Under the pieces are notes generated by a model. It ran no database searches. It had not been told where the DNA came from and saw only the letters and a list, made by a program, of their open reading frames with translations. Both the position numbers and the translations under genes were made by a program. Shown here piece by piece: positions 5,519 through 6,348 of a stretch of 6,348 nucleotides of DNA (position 1 is its first letter; each line of letters opens with the position of its first letter). Location: assembly GCA_011682355.1 (NCBI GenBank), contig JAACEU010000035.1, positions 1 through 6,348 of the forward strand, given 5' to 3'. The DNA comes from Nitrospirota bacterium (GTDB taxonomy: Bacteria; Patescibacteriota; Gracilibacteria; UBA1369; LOWO2-01-FULL-3).

Positions 5519-6348
5519 TTATTTTTTAAAATGATCAAGCACGGCATTTTGTATTCTGTTTTCAAAAAGAATCAAATCTCCTTTTCGAATTTCTTTATCA
5601 AGGAGTTTAATCAATTCTTTATGATCCTCGACAATCTGAATATCTTTGATGTCCTCACTAAAAACTCTGAAAGCATCCTGAGAAGTTACAAAAACCTTAT
5701 CACAAACCTTTTTGATTTCTTTTCCCACTTTCCTATGTAATTCGTCACTTTTCTTGCCCAATTCCAGCATTCCCATAGTCACCAAAATGATCCGCCCCGG
5801 CTTCAAATCCTTTGCCGTTTTTAAAGCCGCTATAAATCCATGAGGATTCGAATTGTAACTATCATCCAAAATCCTCACACCACCTTTGCCATCAAACAAC
5901 TCCAAAGACTGCTCAACAACTCTACACAACTTCGCATATTGTGAGATCTCCTTCAAGCTAAGCCCCAGTTTATAAGCGCAATATATCGCACCAAGTAGAT
6001 TCTGAACATAATGCTTGCCCAAAACACCAACTTCAAACTTTTCACTCTCTTTCCCAATATGAACAGTAAACTTCAGCAGACCGTCCTCTTGCTTAACGCC
6101 GGTAGCCTTCGCATCACGCTCACCATCCATTCCATATTTTGCAATCTCCTCGGCATTATTAAACTTCAACGCCTTATGGCAATTTTCATTATCCCAATTT
6201 ACAATAGAGACTCCGTCTTTCGGCAAAGCGGCGAGAAGTTCGGCCTTTGCACGAATAGTGTTTTCGATACTGCCAAACAAAGAAAGGTGCTGTTCGTTTA
6301 TTCCGGTCAAAATTCCAATTCCGGGATTAACAATCTTACAAATATCAT
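5519..6348 (-). CDS. murF: MurF-type Mur ligase: UDP-MurNAc-tripeptide:D-Ala-D-Ala ligase (partial, 5' end beyond right edge)
   Basis: About 275 residues of the middle and C-terminal domains are visible. The frame is open through the right edge: codons upstream of the TTG at 6310 read DICKIVNPGIGI and continue into LTGINEQHLSLFGSIENT, so that TTG is not the start. Family marks are the Mur motif with conserved His (NEQHLSLFGS), the AKAEL segment carrying the usual carbamylated Lys, DDSYNSNPHG (5837-5866), and the C-terminal domain segment ILVTMGMLELGKKSDELHRK (canonical MurF has GDM-ELG here). The P-loop lies outside the window. MurF ligates D-Ala-D-Ala to UDP-MurNAc-tripeptide using ATP in the cytoplasm, the last soluble step of precursor synthesis. 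The usual Arg before the DDSYN motif is not obvious: the segment reads VVEQSLELFDGKGGVRI. Another Mur ligase-like enzyme is possible but less likely. It ends in TAA, one base before the DegT start, as first visible gene of the operon. Confidence 0.87.
   Translation of the reverse strand, partial: DICKIVNPGIGILTGINEQHLSLFGSIENTIRAKAELLAALPKDGVSIVNWDNENCHKALKFNNAEEIAKYGMDGERDAKATGVKQEDGLLKFTVHIGKESEKFEVGVLGKHYVQNLLGAIYCAYKLGLSLKEISQYAKLCRVVEQSLELFDGKGGVRILDDSYNSNPHGFIAALKTAKDLKPGRIILVTMGMLELGKKSDELHRKVGKEIKKVCDKVFVTSQDAFRVFSEDIKDIQIVEDHKELIKLLDKEIRKGDLILFENRIQNAVLDHFKK

Noticed and set aside
5518..5565. Longer DegT protein starting at ATG 5565
   Set aside because: It would overlap murF by 47 bp, and the added residues do not fit the family N-terminus. 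ATG 5517 gives a 1-bp gap. The longer form cannot be fully excluded.
6308..6310. TTG as start codon of the Mur ligase
   Set aside because: The frame continues upstream to the window edge with family-like sequence (NPGIGI before LTGINEQH), so this is an internal leucine.

Overview
The window looks like a chromosomal piece of a Candidate Phyla Radiation (Patescibacteria) bacterium. The main clue is protein content. An FtsA-like actin-fold ATPase is coupled to a 'baseplate J/gp47-like' membrane protein. There is also a CPR-style zinc-ribbon protein with an EWGEFFP...SPFAYNET N-terminus, a small ATK-x-DL repeat coiled-coil protein, and a murF / DegT aminotransferase / FemAB-type transferase cluster. 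A Peregrinibacteria/Gracilibacteria-type relative is possible, but I cannot fix the class from sequence alone. TGA is used as a stop (the DegT gene ends in TGA inside an ATGA overlap), which argues against the TGA=Gly code of Gracilibacteria and Absconditabacteria. No tRNA, rRNA, CRISPR array or insertion sequence was seen.

Layout. Positions 1-2155 (minus strand) hold a two-gene unit. The FtsA-like gene (902-2155) is followed by a bitopic membrane protein (902 down to the left edge, cut off), joined by a one-base TAATG stop/start overlap. Positions 2156-2296 are a divergent intergenic region with a good sigma-70-like promoter for the FtsA gene, a 7-bp inverted repeat and a weak promoter candidate for the opposite gene. 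Positions 2297-2668 (plus) encode a small coiled-coil protein whose N-terminus contains three nearly identical 27-bp tandem repeats. It converges on, and overlaps by 4 bp, a zinc-ribbon protein gene at 2665-3192 (minus). That gene carries a GC-rich, palindromic, in-frame insertion-like segment. Positions 3193-3298 are non-coding, without a convincing terminator. Positions 3299-6348 (minus) are a tightly packed operon. It runs from murF (5' part beyond the right edge) to a DegT-family aminotransferase (1-bp gap) to a FemAB/FemX-type aminoacyltransferase (4-bp ATGA overlap).

How they work together. The right-hand operon is a cell-wall unit. MurF adds the D-Ala-D-Ala end of the peptidoglycan stem peptide, and the FemX-type enzyme is expected to add amino acids to the stem peptide (cross-bridge or branch). 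The PLP aminotransferase probably makes an amino-sugar or similar amine for an envelope polymer. The left-hand unit pairs a cytoplasmic actin-like ATPase, with a probable membrane-binding C-terminal helix, with a single-pass membrane protein that has large cytoplasmic and external parts. This arrangement resembles FtsA in the divisome or PilM-PilN in pili. None of the six visible gene starts has a clear, well-spaced Shine-Dalgarno sequence.
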